Below, piece after piece: positions 23,519 to 35,402 of a DNA stretch of 64,000 nucleotides. Within the stretch, counting starts at the first letter, position 1, and each line of letters begins with the position of its first letter. The notes under the pieces are model-generated. The model worked only from the letters and a program-made list of their open reading frames with translations. It had not been told where the DNA came from and made no database searches. Position numbers and translations under genes: made by a program. This DNA comes from Arenicola marina (Eukaryota; Annelida; Polychaeta; Arenicolidae), in the NCBI GenBank assembly GCA_964019135.1, contig OZ025255.1, positions 310,001 to 374,000 of the forward strand, in the 5' to 3' direction.

Positions 23519-26500
23519 TCTTGCCAGTTCTGGGGTGTAAGCCCTAGCTATCTCAGTCAGTCTTGGCGTCCCTAGGGTGTAAGCCCTAGCTATCGCAGTC
23601 AGTCTTGCCGTCCCTGGGGTGTAAGCCCTAGCTCTCTCAGTCAGTCTTGCCGTCCCTGGGGTGTAAGCCCTAGCTATCTCAATCAGTCTTGCCGTCCCTG
23701 GGTTGTAAGGCCTAGCTATCTCAATCAGTCTTGCCAGTTCTGGTGTGTAAACCCTAGGTATCTCAGTCCGTCTTGCCAGTTCTGGGGTGTAAGCCCTGGC
23801 TAGCTCAGTCAGTCTCGCCGTCCGTGGGGTGTAAGCCCTGGCTATCTCAGTCAGTCTTGCCAATTCTGGGGTGTAAGGCCTAGCTATCTCAGTCCGTCTT
23901 GGCAATTCTGGGGTGTAAGCCCTAGTTATCTCAGTCAGTCTTTCCAGTTCTGGGGTGTAAGCCCTAGCTATCTCAGTCAGTCTTTCCAGTTCTGGGGTGT
24001 AAGCCCTAGCTATCTCAGTCCGTCTTGCCAGTTCTGGGGTGTAAGCCCTAGCTATCTCAGTCAGTCTTGCCAGTTCTGGGGTGTAAGCCCTAGCTATCTC
24101 AGTCAGTCTTTCCAGTTCTGGGGTGTAAGCCCTAGCTATCTCAGTCAGTCTTGGCGTCCCTGGGGTGTAAGCCCTAGCTATCGCAGTCAGCCTTGCCGTC
24201 CCTGGGGTGTAAGCCCTAGCTATCTCAGTCAGTCTTGCCGTCCCTGGGGTGTAAGCCCTAGCTATCTCAGTCAGTCTTTCCAGTTCTGGGGTGTAAGCCC
24301 TAGCTATCTCAGTCAGTCTTGCCAGTTCTGGGGTGTAAGCCCTAGCTATCTCAGTCAGTCTTGCCGTCCCTGGGGTGTAAGCCCCAGCTATCTGAGTGAG
24401 TCTTGCCGTCCCTGGGGTGTAAGCCCTAGCTATCTCAGTCAGTCTTGCCAGTTCTGGGGTGTAAGCCCTACCTATCTCAATCAGTCTTGCCGTCCCTGGG
24501 TTGTAAGGCCTAGCTATCTCAATCAGTCTTGCCAGTTCTGGTGTGTAAACCCTAGGTATCTCAGTCCGTCTTGCCAGTTCTGGGGTGTAAGCCCTAGCTA
24601 GCTCAGTCAGTCTCGCCGTCCCTGGGGTGTAAGCCCTGGCTATCTCAGTCAGTCTTGCCAATTCTGGGGTGTAAGGCCTAGCTATCTCAGTCCGTCTTGG
24701 CAATTCTGGGGTGTAAGCCCTAGTTATCTCAGTCAGTCTTTCCAGTTCTGGGGTGTAAGCCCTAGCTATCTCAGTCAGTCTTTCCAGTTCTGGGGTGTAA
24801 GCCCTAGCTATCTCAGTCAGTCTTTCCAGTTCTGGGGTGTAAGCCCTAGCTATCTCAGTCCGTCTTGCCAGTTCTGGGGTGAAAGCCCTAGCTATCTCAG
24901 TCAGTCTTGCCAGTTCTGGGGTGTAAGCCCTAGCTATCTCAGTCAGTCTTTCCAGTTCTGGGGTGTAAGCCCTAGCTATCTCAGTCAGTCTTGGCGTCCC
25001 TGGGGTGTAAGCCCTAGCTATCGCAGTCAGTCTTGCTGTCCCTGCGGTGTAAGCCCTAGCTCTCTCAGTCAGTCTTGCCGTCCCTGGGGTGTAAGCCCTA
25101 GCTATCTCAGTCAGTCTTTCCAGTTCTGGGGTGTAAGCCCTAGCTATCTCAGTCCGTCTTGCCAGTTCTGGTGTGTAAACCCTAGGTATCTCAGTCCGTC
25201 TTGCCAGTTCTGGGGTGTAAGCCCTAGCTAGCTCAGTCAGTCTCGCCGTCCGTGGGGTGTAAGCCCTGGCTATCTCAGTCAGTCTTGCCAATTCTGGGGT
25301 GTAAGGCCTAGCTATCTCAGTCCGTCTTGGCAATTCTGGGGTGTAAGCCCTAGTTATCTCAGTCAGTCTTTCCAGTTCTGGGGTGTAAGCCCTAGCTATC
25401 TCAGTCAGTCTTTCCAGTTCTGGGGTGTAAGCCCTAGCTATCTCAGTCCGTCTTGCCAGTTCTGGGGTGTAAGCCCTAGCTATCTCAGTCAGTCTTGCCA
25501 GTTCTGGGGTGTAAGCCCTAGCTATCTCAGTCAGTCTTTCCAGTTCTGGGGTGTAAGCCCTAGCTATCTCAGTCAGTCTTGGCGTCCCTGGGGTGTAAGC
25601 CCTAGCTATCGCAGCCAGTCTTGCCGTCCCTGGGGTGTAAGCCCTAGCTCTCTCAGTCAGTCTTGCCGTCCCTGGGGTGTAAGCCCTAGCTATCTCAGTC
25701 AGTCTTTCCAGTTCTGGGGTGTAAGCCCTAGCTATCTCAGTCAGTCTTGCCAGTTCTGGGGTGTAAGCCCTAGCTATCTCAGTCAGTCTTGCCGTCCCTG
25801 GGGTGTAAGCCCCAGCTATCTGAGTGAGTCTTGCCGTCCCTGGGGTGTAAGCCCTAGCTATCTCAGTCAGTCTTGCCAGTTCTGGGGTGTAAGCCCTAGC
25901 TATCTCAATCAGTCTTGCCGTCCCTGGGTTGTAAGGCCTAGCTATCTCAATCAGTCTTGCCAGTTCTGATGTGTAAACCCTAGGTATCTCAGTCCGTCTT
26001 GCCAGTTCTGGGGTGTAAGCCCTAGCTAGCTCAGTCAGTCTCGCCGTCCCTGGAGTGTAAGCCCTGGCTATCTCAGTCAGTCTTGCCAATTCTGGGGTGT
26101 AAGGCCTAGCTATCTCAGTCCGTCTTGGCAATTCTGGGGTGTAAGCCCTAGTTATCTCAGTCAGTCTTTCCAGTTCTGGGGTGTAAGCCCTAGCTATCTC
26201 AGTCAGTCTTTCCAGTTCTGGGGTGTAAGCCCTAGCTATCTCAGTCCGTCTTGCCAGTTCTGGGGTGTAAGCCCTAGCTATCTCAGTCAGTCTTGGCGTC
26301 CCTGGGGTGTAAGCCCTAGCTATCGCAGTCAGTCTTGCCGTCCCTGGGGTGTAAGCCCTAGCTCTCTCAGTCAGTCTTGCCGTCCCTGGGGTGTAAGCCC
26401 TAGCTATCTCAATCAGTCTTGCCGTCCCTGGGGTGTAAGCCCTGGCTATCTCAGTCAGTCTTGCCAATTCTGGGGTGTAAGGCCTAGCTATCTCAGTCCG

Positions 26501-27643
26501 TCTTGCCAATTCTGGGGTGTAAGCCCTAGTTATCTCAGTCAGTCTTTCCAGTTCTGGGGTGTAAGCCCTAGCTATCTCAGTCCGTCTTGCCAGTTCTGGG
26601 GTGTAAGCCCTAGCTATCTCAGTCAGTCTTTCCAGTTCTGGGGTGTAAGCCCTAGCTATCTCAGTCAGTCTTGGCGTCCCTGGGGTGTAAGCCCTAGCTA
26701 TCGCAGTCAGTCTTGCCGTCCCTGGGGTGTAAGCCCTAGCTCTCTCAGTCAGTCTTGCCGTCCCTGGGGTGTAAGCCCTAGCTATCTCAATCAGTCTTGC
26801 CGTCCCTGGGGTGTAAGCCCTGGCTATCTCAGTCAGTCTTGCCAATTCTGGGGTGTAAGGCCTAGCTATCTCAGTCCGTCTTGCCAATTCTGGGGTGTAA
26901 GCCCTAGTTATCTCAGTCAGTCTTTCCAGTTCTGGGGTGTAAGCCCTAGCTATCTCAGTCAGTCTTTCCAGTTCTGGGGTGTAAGCCCTAGCTATCTCAG
27001 TCCGTCTTGCCAGTTCTGGGGTGTAAGCCCTAGCTATCTCAGTCAGTCTTTCCAGTTCTGGGGTGTAAGCCCTAGCTATCTCAGTCAGTCTTTCCAGTTC
27101 TGGGGTGTAAGCCCTAGCTATCTCAGTCAGTCTTGGAGTCCCTGGGGTGTAAGCCCTAGCTATCGCAGTCAGTCTTGCCGTCCCTGGGGTGTAAGCCCTA
27201 GCTCTCTCAGTCAGTCTTGCCGTCCCTGGGGTGTAAGCCCTAGCTATCTCAATCAGTCTTGCCGTCCCTGGGTTGTAAGGCATAGCTATCTCAATCAGTC
27301 TTGCCAGTTCTGGTGTGTAAACCCTAGCTATCTCAGTCCGTCTTGCCAGTTCTGGGGTGTAAGCCCTAGCTAGCTCAGTCAGTCTCGCCGTCCCTGGGGT
27401 GTAAGCCCTGGCTATCTCAGTCAGTCTTGCCAATTCTGGGGTGTAAGGCCTAGCTATCTCAGTCCGTCTTGCCAATTCTGGGGTGTAAGCCCTAGTTATC
27501 TCAGTCCGTCTTGCCAGTTCTGGGGTGTAAGCCCTAGCTAGCTCAGTCAGTCTCGCCGTCCCTGGGGTGTAAGCCCTGGCTATCTCAGTCAGTCTTGCCA
27601 ATTCTGGGATGTAAGGCCTAGCTATCTCAGTCCGTCTTGCCAA
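23309..27643 (-). other. 1,444-codon open frame judged non-coding
   Basis: The longest uninterrupted frame encodes about 103 repeats of a 14-residue unit (TEIARAYTPELARL and variants). It starts with TTG, not ATG, and ends where the gtcacgcc variant creates a stop. The consensus itself is stop-free in this frame, and the antiparallel in-register frame is equally open, so length is not evidence of coding. There is no signal peptide, membrane segment, known domain, promoter or unique terminal exon. Neighbouring variants change residues freely (PGT to PEL by four clustered substitutions). Expression of a repetitive peptide cannot be excluded, but nothing supports it. Confidence 0.85.
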
Positions 27644-30600
27644 TTCTGGGGTGTAAGCCCTAGTTATCTCAGTCAGTCTTTCCAGTTCTGGGGTGTAAGG
27701 CCTAGCTATCTCAGTTCGTCTTGCCAGTTCTGGGGTGTAAGCCCTAGCTATCTCAGTCAGTCTTTCCAGTTCTGGGGTGTAAGCCCTAGCTATCTCAGTC
27801 AGTCTTGGCGTCCCTGGGGTGTAAACCCTAGCTATCTCAGTCAGTCTTGCCGTCCATGGGGTGTAAGCCCTAGCTATCTCAGTCAGTGTTGCCGTCCCTG
27901 GGGTGTAAGCTCTAGCTATCTCAATCAGTCTTGCCGTCCCTGGGGTGTAAGCCCTAGCTATCTCAGTCAGTCTTGCCGTCCCTGGGGTGAAAGCCCTAGC
28001 TCTCTCAGTTAGTCTTGGCGTCCCTGGTTTGTAAGCCCTAGCTATCGCAGTCAGTCTTGCCGTCCCTGGGGTGTAAATCCTAGCTATCTCAGTCAGTCTT
28101 GTGGTCCCTGTGGGGTGAGCCCTAGCTATCTCAGTTAGTCTTGCCGTCCCTGGGGTGTAAGCCCTAGCTATCTCAGTCAGTCTTGCCGTCCCTGGGGTTT
28201 AAGCCCTAGCTATCTCAGTCAGTCTTGGCGTCCCTGGGGTGTAAGGCCTAGCTATCTCAGTCAGTCTTGCCGTCCCTGGGGTTTAAGCCCTAGCTATCTC
28301 AATCAGTCTTGCCAGTTCTGGGGTGTAAGCCCTATCTATCTCAGTCAGTCTTGCCAGTTCTTGGGTGTAAGCCCTAGCTATCTCAGTCAGTCACGCCGTC
28401 CCTGGGGTGTAAGCCCTAGCTATCTCAGTCAGTCTTGCCAGTTCTGGGGTGTAATCCCTAGCTATCTCAGTCAGTCTTGCCAGTTCTGGGGTGTAAGCCC
28501 TAGCTATCCCAGTCAGTCTTGCCAGTTCTGGGGTGTAAGCCCTAGCTATCTCAGTCAGTATTGCCGTCCCTGGGGTGTAAGCCCTAGCTATCTCAGTCAG
28601 TGTTGCCGTCCCTGGGGTGTAAGCCCTAGCTATCTCAGTCAGTCTTGCCGTCCCTGGGGTGTAAGCCCTAGCTATCGCAGTCAGTCTTGCCGTCCCTGGG
28701 GTGTAAGCCCTAGCTCTCTCAGTCAGTCTTGCCGTCCCTGGGGTGTAAGCCCTAGCTATCTCAATCAGTTTTGCCATCCCTGGGTTGTAAGGCCTAGCTA
28801 TCTCAATCAGTCTTGCCAGTTCTGGTGTGTAAACCCTAGGTATCTCAGTCCGTCTTGCCAGTTCTGGGGTGTAAGCCCTAGCTAGCTCAGTCAGTCTCGC
28901 CGTCCCTGGGGTTTAAGCCCTGGCTATCTCAGTCAGTCTTGCCAATTCTGGGGTGTAAGGCCTAGCTATCTCAGTCCGTCTTGGCAATTCTGGGGTGTAA
29001 GCCCTAGTTATCTCAGTCAGTCTTTCCAGTTCTGGGGTGTAAGCCCTAGCTATCTCAGTCAGTCTTTCCAGTTCTGGGGTGTAAGCCCTGGCTATCTCAG
29101 TCCGTCTTGCCAGTTCTGGGGTGTAAGCCCTAGCTATCTCAGTCAGTCTTGCCAGTTCTGGGGTGTAAGCCCTAGCTATCTCAGTCAGGCTTTCCAGTTC
29201 TGGGGTGCAAGCCCTAGCTATCTCAGTCAGTCTTGGCGTCCCTGGGGTGTAAGCCCTAGCTATCGCAGTCAGTCTTGCCGTCCCTGGGGTGTAAGCCCTA
29301 GCTCTCTCAGTCAGTCTTGCCGTCCCTGGGGTGTAAGCCCTAGCTATCTCAGTCAGTCTTTCCAGTTCTGGGGTGTAAGCCCTAGCTATCTCAGTCAGTC
29401 TTGCCAGTTCTGGGGTGTAAGCCCTAGCTATCTCAGTCAGTCTTGCCGTCCCTGGGGTGTAAGCCCCAGCTATCTGAGTGAGTCTTGCCGTCCCTGGGGT
29501 GTAAGCCCTAGCTATCTCAGTCAGTCTTGCCAGTTCTGGGGTGTAAGCCCTAGCTATCTCAGTTAGTCTTGCCAGTTAAGGGTTGTAAGCCCTAGCTATC
29601 TCAGTCAGTCTTGGCGTCCCTGGGGTGTAAGCCCTAGCTATCGCAGTCAGTCTTGCCGTCCCTGGGGTGTAAGTCCTAGCTCTCTCAGTCAGTCTTGCCG
29701 TCCCTGGGGTGTAAGCCCTAGCTATCTCAATCAGTCTTGCCGTCCCTGGGTTGTAAGGCCTAGCTATCTCAATCAGTCTTGCCAGTTCTGGTGTGTAAAC
29801 CCTAGGTATCTCAGTCGGTTTTGCCAGTTCTGGGGTGTAAGCCCTAGCTAGCTCAGTCAGTCTCGCCGTCCCTGGGGTGTAAGCCCTGGCTATCTCAGTC
29901 AGTCTTGCCAATTCTGGGGTGTAAGGCCTAGCTATCTCAGTCCGTCTTGGCAATTCTGGGGTGTAAGCCCTAGTTATCTCAGTCAGTCTTTCCAGTTCTG
30001 GGGTGTAAGCCCTAGCTATCTCAGTCAGTCTTTCCAGTTCTGGGGTGTAAGCCCTAGCTATCTCAGTCCGTCTTGCCAGTTCTGGGGTGTAAGCCCTAGC
30101 TATCTCAGTCAGTCTTGCCAGTTTGGGGTGTAAGCCCTAGCTATCTCAGTCAGTCTTTCCAGTTCTGGGGTGTAAGCCCTAGCTATCTCAGTCAGTCTTG
30201 GCGTCCCTGGGGTGTAAGCCCTAGCTATCGCAGTCAGTCTTGCCGTCCCTGGGGTGTAAGCCCTAGCTCTCTCAGTCAGTCTTTCCGTCCCTGGTGTGTA
30301 AGCCCTAGCTATCTCAGTCAGTCTTTCCAGTTCTGGGGTGTAAGCCCTAGCTATCTCAGTCCGTCTTTCCAGTTCTGGGGTGTAAGCCCTAGCTAGCTCA
30401 GTCAGTCTCGCCGTCCCTGGGGTGTAAGCCCTGGCTATCTCAGTCAGTCTTGCCAATTCTGGGGTGTAAGGCCTAGCTATCTCAGTCCGTCTTGGCAATT
30501 CTGGGGTGTAAGCCCTAATTATCTCAGTCAGTCTTTCCAGTTCTGGGGTGTAAGCCCTAGCTATCTCAGTCAGTCTTTCCAGTTCTGGGGTGTAAGCCCT

Positions 30601-33600
30601 AGCTATCTCAGTCAGTCTTGCCAGTTCTGGGGTGTAAGCCCTAGCTATCTCAGTCAGTCTTTCCAGTTCTGGGGTGTAAGCCCTAGCTATCTCAGTCAGT
30701 CGTGGCGTCCCTGGGGTGTAAGCCCTAGCTATCGCAGTCAGTCTTGCCGTCCCTGGGGTGTAAGCCCTAGCTCTCTCAGTCAGTCTTGCCGTCCCTGGGG
30801 TGTAAGCCCTAGCTATCTCAATCAGTCTTGCCGTCCCTGGGGTGTAAGCCCTGGCTATCTCAGTCAGTCTTGCCAATTCTGGGGTGTAAGGCCTAGCTAT
30901 CTCAGTCCGTCTTGCCAATTCTGGGGTGTAAGCCCTAGTTATCTCAGTCAGTCTTTCCAGTTCGGGGTGTAAGCCCTAGCTATCTCAGTCAGTCTTTCCA
31001 GTTCTGGGGTGTAAGCCCTAGCTATCTCAGTCCGTCTTGCCAGTTCTGGGGTGTAAGCCCTAGCTATCTCAGTCAGTCTTTCCAGTTCTGGGGTGTAAGC
31101 CCTAGCTATCTCAGTCAGTCTTTCCAGTTGTGGGGTGTAAGCCCTAGCTATCTCAGTCAGTCTTGGAGTCCCTGGGGTGTAAGCCCTAGCTATCGCAGTC
31201 AGTCTTGCCGTCCCTGGGGTGTAAGCCCTAGCTCTCTCACTCAGTCTTGCCGTCCCTGGGGTGTAAGCCCTAGCTATCTCAATCAGTCTTGCCGTGCCTG
31301 GGTTGTAAGGCCTAGCTATCTCAATCAGTCTTGCCAGTTCTGGTGTGTAAACCCTAGCTATCTCAGTCCGTCTTGCCAGTTCTGGGGTGTAAGCCCTAGC
31401 TAGCTCAGTCAGTCTTGCCGTCCCTGGGGTGTAAGCTCTGGCTATCTCAGTCAGTCTTGCCAATTCTGGGGTGTAAGGCCTAGCTATCTCAGTCCGTCTT
31501 GCCAATTCTGGGGTGTAAGCCCTAGTTATCTCAGTCCGTCTTGCCAGTTCTGGGGTGTAAGCCCTAGCTAGCTCAGTCAGTCTCGCCGTCCCTGGGGTGT
31601 AAGCCCTGGCTATCTCAGTCAGTCTTGCCAATTCTGGGATGTAAGGCCTAGCTATCTCAGTCCGTCTTGCCAATTCTAGGGTGTAAGCCCTAGTTATCTC
31701 AGTCAGTCTTTCCAGTTCTGGGGTGTAAGGCCTAGCTATCTCAGTCCGTCTTGCCAGTTCTGGGGTTTAAGCCCTAGCTATCTCAGTCAGCCTTTCCAGT
31801 TCTGGGGTGTAAGCCCTAGCTATCTCAGTCAGTTTTGGCGTCCCTGGGGTGTAAACCCTAGCTATCTCAGTCAGTCTTGCCGTCCATGGGGTGTAAGCCC
31901 TAGCTATCTCAGTCAGTGTTGCCGTCCCTGGGGTGTAAGCTCTAGCTATCTCAATCAGTCTTGCCGTCCCTGGGGTGTAAGCCCTAGCTATCTCAGTCAG
32001 TCTTGCCGTCCCTGGGGTGAAAGCCCTAGCTATCTCAGTTAGTCTTGGCGTCCCTGGTTTGTAAGCCCTAGCTATCTCAGTCAGTCTTGCCGTCCCTGGG
32101 GTGTAAACCCTAGCTATCTCAGTCAGTCTTGTGGTCCCTGTGGGGTGAGCCCTAGCTATCTCAGTCAGTCTTGCCGTCCCTGGGGTGTAAGCCCTAGCTA
32201 TCTCAGTCAGTCTTGCCGTCCCTGGGGTTTAAGCCCTAGCTATCTCAGTCAGTCTTGCCGTCCCTGGGGTGTAAGCCCTAGCTATCTCAGTGAGTCTTGC
32301 CGTCCCTGGGGTTTAAGCCCTAGCTATCTCAGTCAGTCTTGCCAGTTCTGGGGTGTAAGCCCTAGCTATCTCAGTTAGTCTTGCCAGTTCTGGGGTGTAA
32401 GCCCTAGCTATCTCAGTCAGTCTTGGCGTCCCTAGGGTGTAAGCCCTAGCTATCGCAGTCAGTCTTGCCGTCCCTGGGGTGTAAGCCCTAGCTCTCTCAG
32501 TCAGTCTTGCCGTCCCTGGGGTGTAAGCCCTAGCTATCTCAATCAGTCTTGCCGTCCCTGGGTTGTAAGGCCTAGCTATCTCAATCAGTCTTGCCAGTTC
32601 TGGTGTGTAAACCCTAGGTATCTCAGTCCGTCTTGCCAGTTCTGGGGTGTAAGCCCTAGCTAGCTCAGTCAGTCTCGCCGTCCGTGGGGTGTAAGCCCTG
32701 GCTATCTCAGTCAGTCTTGCCAATTCTGGGGTGTAAGGCCTAGCTATCTCAGTCCGTCTTGGCAATTCTGGGGTGTAAGCCCTAGTTATCTCAGTCAGTC
32801 TTTCCAGTTCTGGGGTGTAAGCCCTAGCTATCTCAGTCAGTCTTTCCAGTTCTGGGGTGTAAGCCCTAGCTATCTCAGTCCGTCTTGCCAGTTCTGGGGT
32901 GTAAGCCCTAGCTATCTCAGTCAGTCTTGCCAGTTCTGGGGTGTAAGCCCTAGCTATCTCAGTCAGTCTTTCCAGTTCTGGGGTGTAAGCCCTAGCTATC
33001 TCAGTCAGTCTTGGCGTCCCTGGGGTGTAAGCCCTAGCTATCGCAGTCAGCCTTGCCGTCCCTGGGGTGTAAGCCCTAGCTATCTCAGTCAGTCTTGCCG
33101 TCCCTGGGGTGTAAGCCCTAGCCATCTCAGTCAGTCTTTCCAGTTCTGGGGTGTAAGCCCTAGCTATCTCAGTCAGTCTTGCCAGTTCTGGGGTGTAAGC
33201 CCTAGCTATCTCAGTCAGTCTTGCCGTCCCTGGGGTGTAAGCCCCAGCTATCTGAGTGAGTCTTGCCGTCCCTGGGGTGTAAGCCCTAGCTATCTCAGTC
33301 AGTCTTGCCAGTTCTGGGGTGTAAGCCCTAGCTATCTCAATCAGTCTTGCCGTCCCTGGGTTGTAAGGCCTAGCTATCTCAATCAGTCTTGCCAGTTCTG
33401 GTGTGTAAACCCTAGGTATCTCAGTCCGTCTTGCCAGTTCTGGGGTGTAAGCCCTAGCTAGCTCAGTCAGTCTCGCCGTCCCTGGGGTGTAAGCCCTGGC
33501 TATCTCAGTCAGTCTTGCCAATTCTGGGGTGTAAGGCCTAGCTATCTCAGTCCGTCTTGGCAATTCTGGGGTGTAAGCCCTAGTTATCTCAGTCAGTCTT

Positions 33601-34448
33601 TCCAGTTCTGGGGTGTAAGTCCTAGCTATCTCAGTCAGTCTTTCCAGTTCTGGGGTGTAAGCCCTAGTTATCTCAGTCCGTCTTGCCAGTTCTGGTGTGT
33701 AAACCCTAGGTATCTCAGTCCGTCTTGCCAGTTCTGGGGTGTAAGCCCTAGCTAGCTCAGTCAGTCTCGCCGTCCGTGGGGTGTAAGCCCTGGCTATCTC
33801 AGTCAGTCTTGCCAATTCTGGGGTGTAAGGCCTAGCTATCTCAGTCCGTCTTGGCAATTCTGGGTTGTAAGCCCTAGTTATCTCAGTCAGTCTTTCCAGT
33901 TCTGGGGTGTAAGCCCTAGCTATCTCAGTCAGTCTTTCCAGTTCTGGGGTGTAAGCCCTAGCTATCTCAGTCCGTCTTGCCAGTTCTGGGGTGTAAGCCC
34001 TAGCTATCTCAGTCAGTCTTGCCAGTTCTGGGGTGTAAGCCCTAGCTATCTCAGTCAGTCTTTCCAGTTCTGGGGTGTAAGCCCTAGCTATCTCAGTCAG
34101 TCTTGGCGTCCCTGGGGTGTAAGCCCTAGCTATCGCAGTCAGTCTTGCCGTCCCTGCGGTGTAAGCCCTAGCTCTCTCAGTCAGTCTTGCCGTCCCTGGG
34201 GTGTAAGCCCTAGCTATCTCAGTCAGTCTTTCCAGTTCTGGGGTGTAAGCCTTGGCTATCTCAGTCAGTCTTGCCAGTTCTGGGGTGTAAGCCCTAGCTA
34301 TCTCAGTCAGTCTTGCCTTCCCTGGGGTGTAAGCCCCAGCTATCTGAGTGAGTCTTGCCGTCCCTGGGGTGTAAGCCCTAGCTATCTCAGTCAGTCTTGC
34401 CAGTTCTGGGGTGTAAGCCCTAGCTATCTCAATCAGTCTTGCCGTCCC

Positions 34449-35402
34449 TTGTGTGTAAGCCCTAGCTATCTCAGTCAGTCTTGCCGTCCCTGGGATGTAA
34501 GCCATAGCTATCTCAGTCAGTCTTGCCGTCCCTGGGGTTTAAGCCCTAGCTATCTCAATCAGTCTTGCCGTCCCTGGGGTGTAAGCCCCAGCTATCTGAG
34601 TGAGTCTTGCCGTCCCTTGGGTGTAAGCCCTAGCTATCTCAATCAGTCTTGCCGTCCCTGGGGTGTGAGCCCTAGCTATCTCAGTCAGTCTTGTGGTCCC
34701 TGTGAGGTAAGCCCTAACTATCTCAGCCAGTCTTGCCGTCCCTGGGGTGTAAGCCCTAGCTATCTCAGTCAGTGTTGCCGTCCCTGGTGTTTAAGCCCTA
34801 GCTATCTCAGTCAGTGTTGCCGTCCCTGGTGTGTAAGCCCTAGCTTTCTCAGTCAGTCTTGCCGTCCCTGGGGTGTAAGCCCTACCTATCTCAGTCAGTC
34901 TTGCCGTCCCTGGGGTGTAAGCCCTAGCTATCTCACTCAGTCTTGCCGTCCCTGGGGTGTAAGCCCTAGCTATCTCAGTCAGTCTTGCCGTTCCTGGCGT
35001 GTAATCCCTAGCTATCTCAGTCAGTCTTGCCGTCCCTGGGGTGTAAGACCTAGCTATTTCAGTCAGTCTTGCCATCCCTGGGGTGTAAGCCCTTGCTATC
35101 TCAGTCAGTCTTGCCATCCCTGGGGTGTAAGCCCTAGCTATCTCATTCAGTCTTGCCGTCCCTGGGGTGTAAGCCCTAGCCATCTCAGTCAGTCACGCCG
35201 TCCCTGGGGTGTAAGCCCTAGCTATCTCAGTCAGTCTTGCCAGTTCTGTGGTGTAAGCCCTAGCTATCTCAGTCAGTCTTGCCGTCCCTGGGGTGTAAGC
35301 CCCAGCTATCTGAGTGAGTCTTGCCGTCCCTGGGGTGTAAGCCCTAGCTATCTCAGCCAGTCTTGCCAGTTCTGGGGTGTAAGCCCTAGCTATCTCAGTT
35401 AG
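34449..35402 (+). repeat. 954-bp class-A block, copy 5 of 5
   Basis: The copy of block 4 inside the second 11,884-bp unit; no difference from block 4 was noticed by eye. After this point the 954-bp block is absent from the rest of the window, although a few of its variants (gtaagacctagctatttc, tagctatctcattcag) reappear near 52,210-52,330. Confidence 0.9.

Larger units (their letters stand above)
18583..24166 (+). repeat. 5.6-kb block duplicated from (or into) 7,160-12,743
   Basis: From about 18,594 the sequence follows 7,171 onward at offset 11,423. The offset changes to 11,424 after the 1-bp deletion near 9,095, and the match continues to 12,743/24,167. The offset corresponds to 272 monomers. 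The block includes two of the 954-bp class-A blocks and the core between them. Scattered substitutions (for example tattgcaatcag near 19,644 against tatctcaatcag near 8,221) show that this duplication is older than the 11,884-bp one that overlaps it. Confidence 0.85.
20430..32313 (+). repeat. 11,884-bp tandem unit, copy A (283 monomers)
   Basis: Matches 32,314 onward at constant offset 11,884 = 283 x 42 - 2. The two missing bases are visible as 1-bp deletions at about 30,122 (gtttgggg) and 30,963 (gttcgggg). The left edge is set by mismatches at 20,404 and 20,429; the right edge lies at or before 32,331. The unit contains one 954-bp block (22,565), many class C marked sub-blocks and two linker blocks (near 27,840 and 31,870). 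Class C marker spacings inside it are 19, 7, 46, 19, 15, 19, 9, 9, 14, 4, 32, 23, 13, 10, 14 and 4 monomers, so it is built from sub-units of unequal length. Confidence 0.93.

Noticed and set aside
29570..29590. Possible non-repeat junction at gttaagggttgtaag
   Set aside because: The length is unchanged relative to gttctggggtgtaag and the 42-bp phase continues; it is a cluster of substitutions, repeated in copy B at 41,454.
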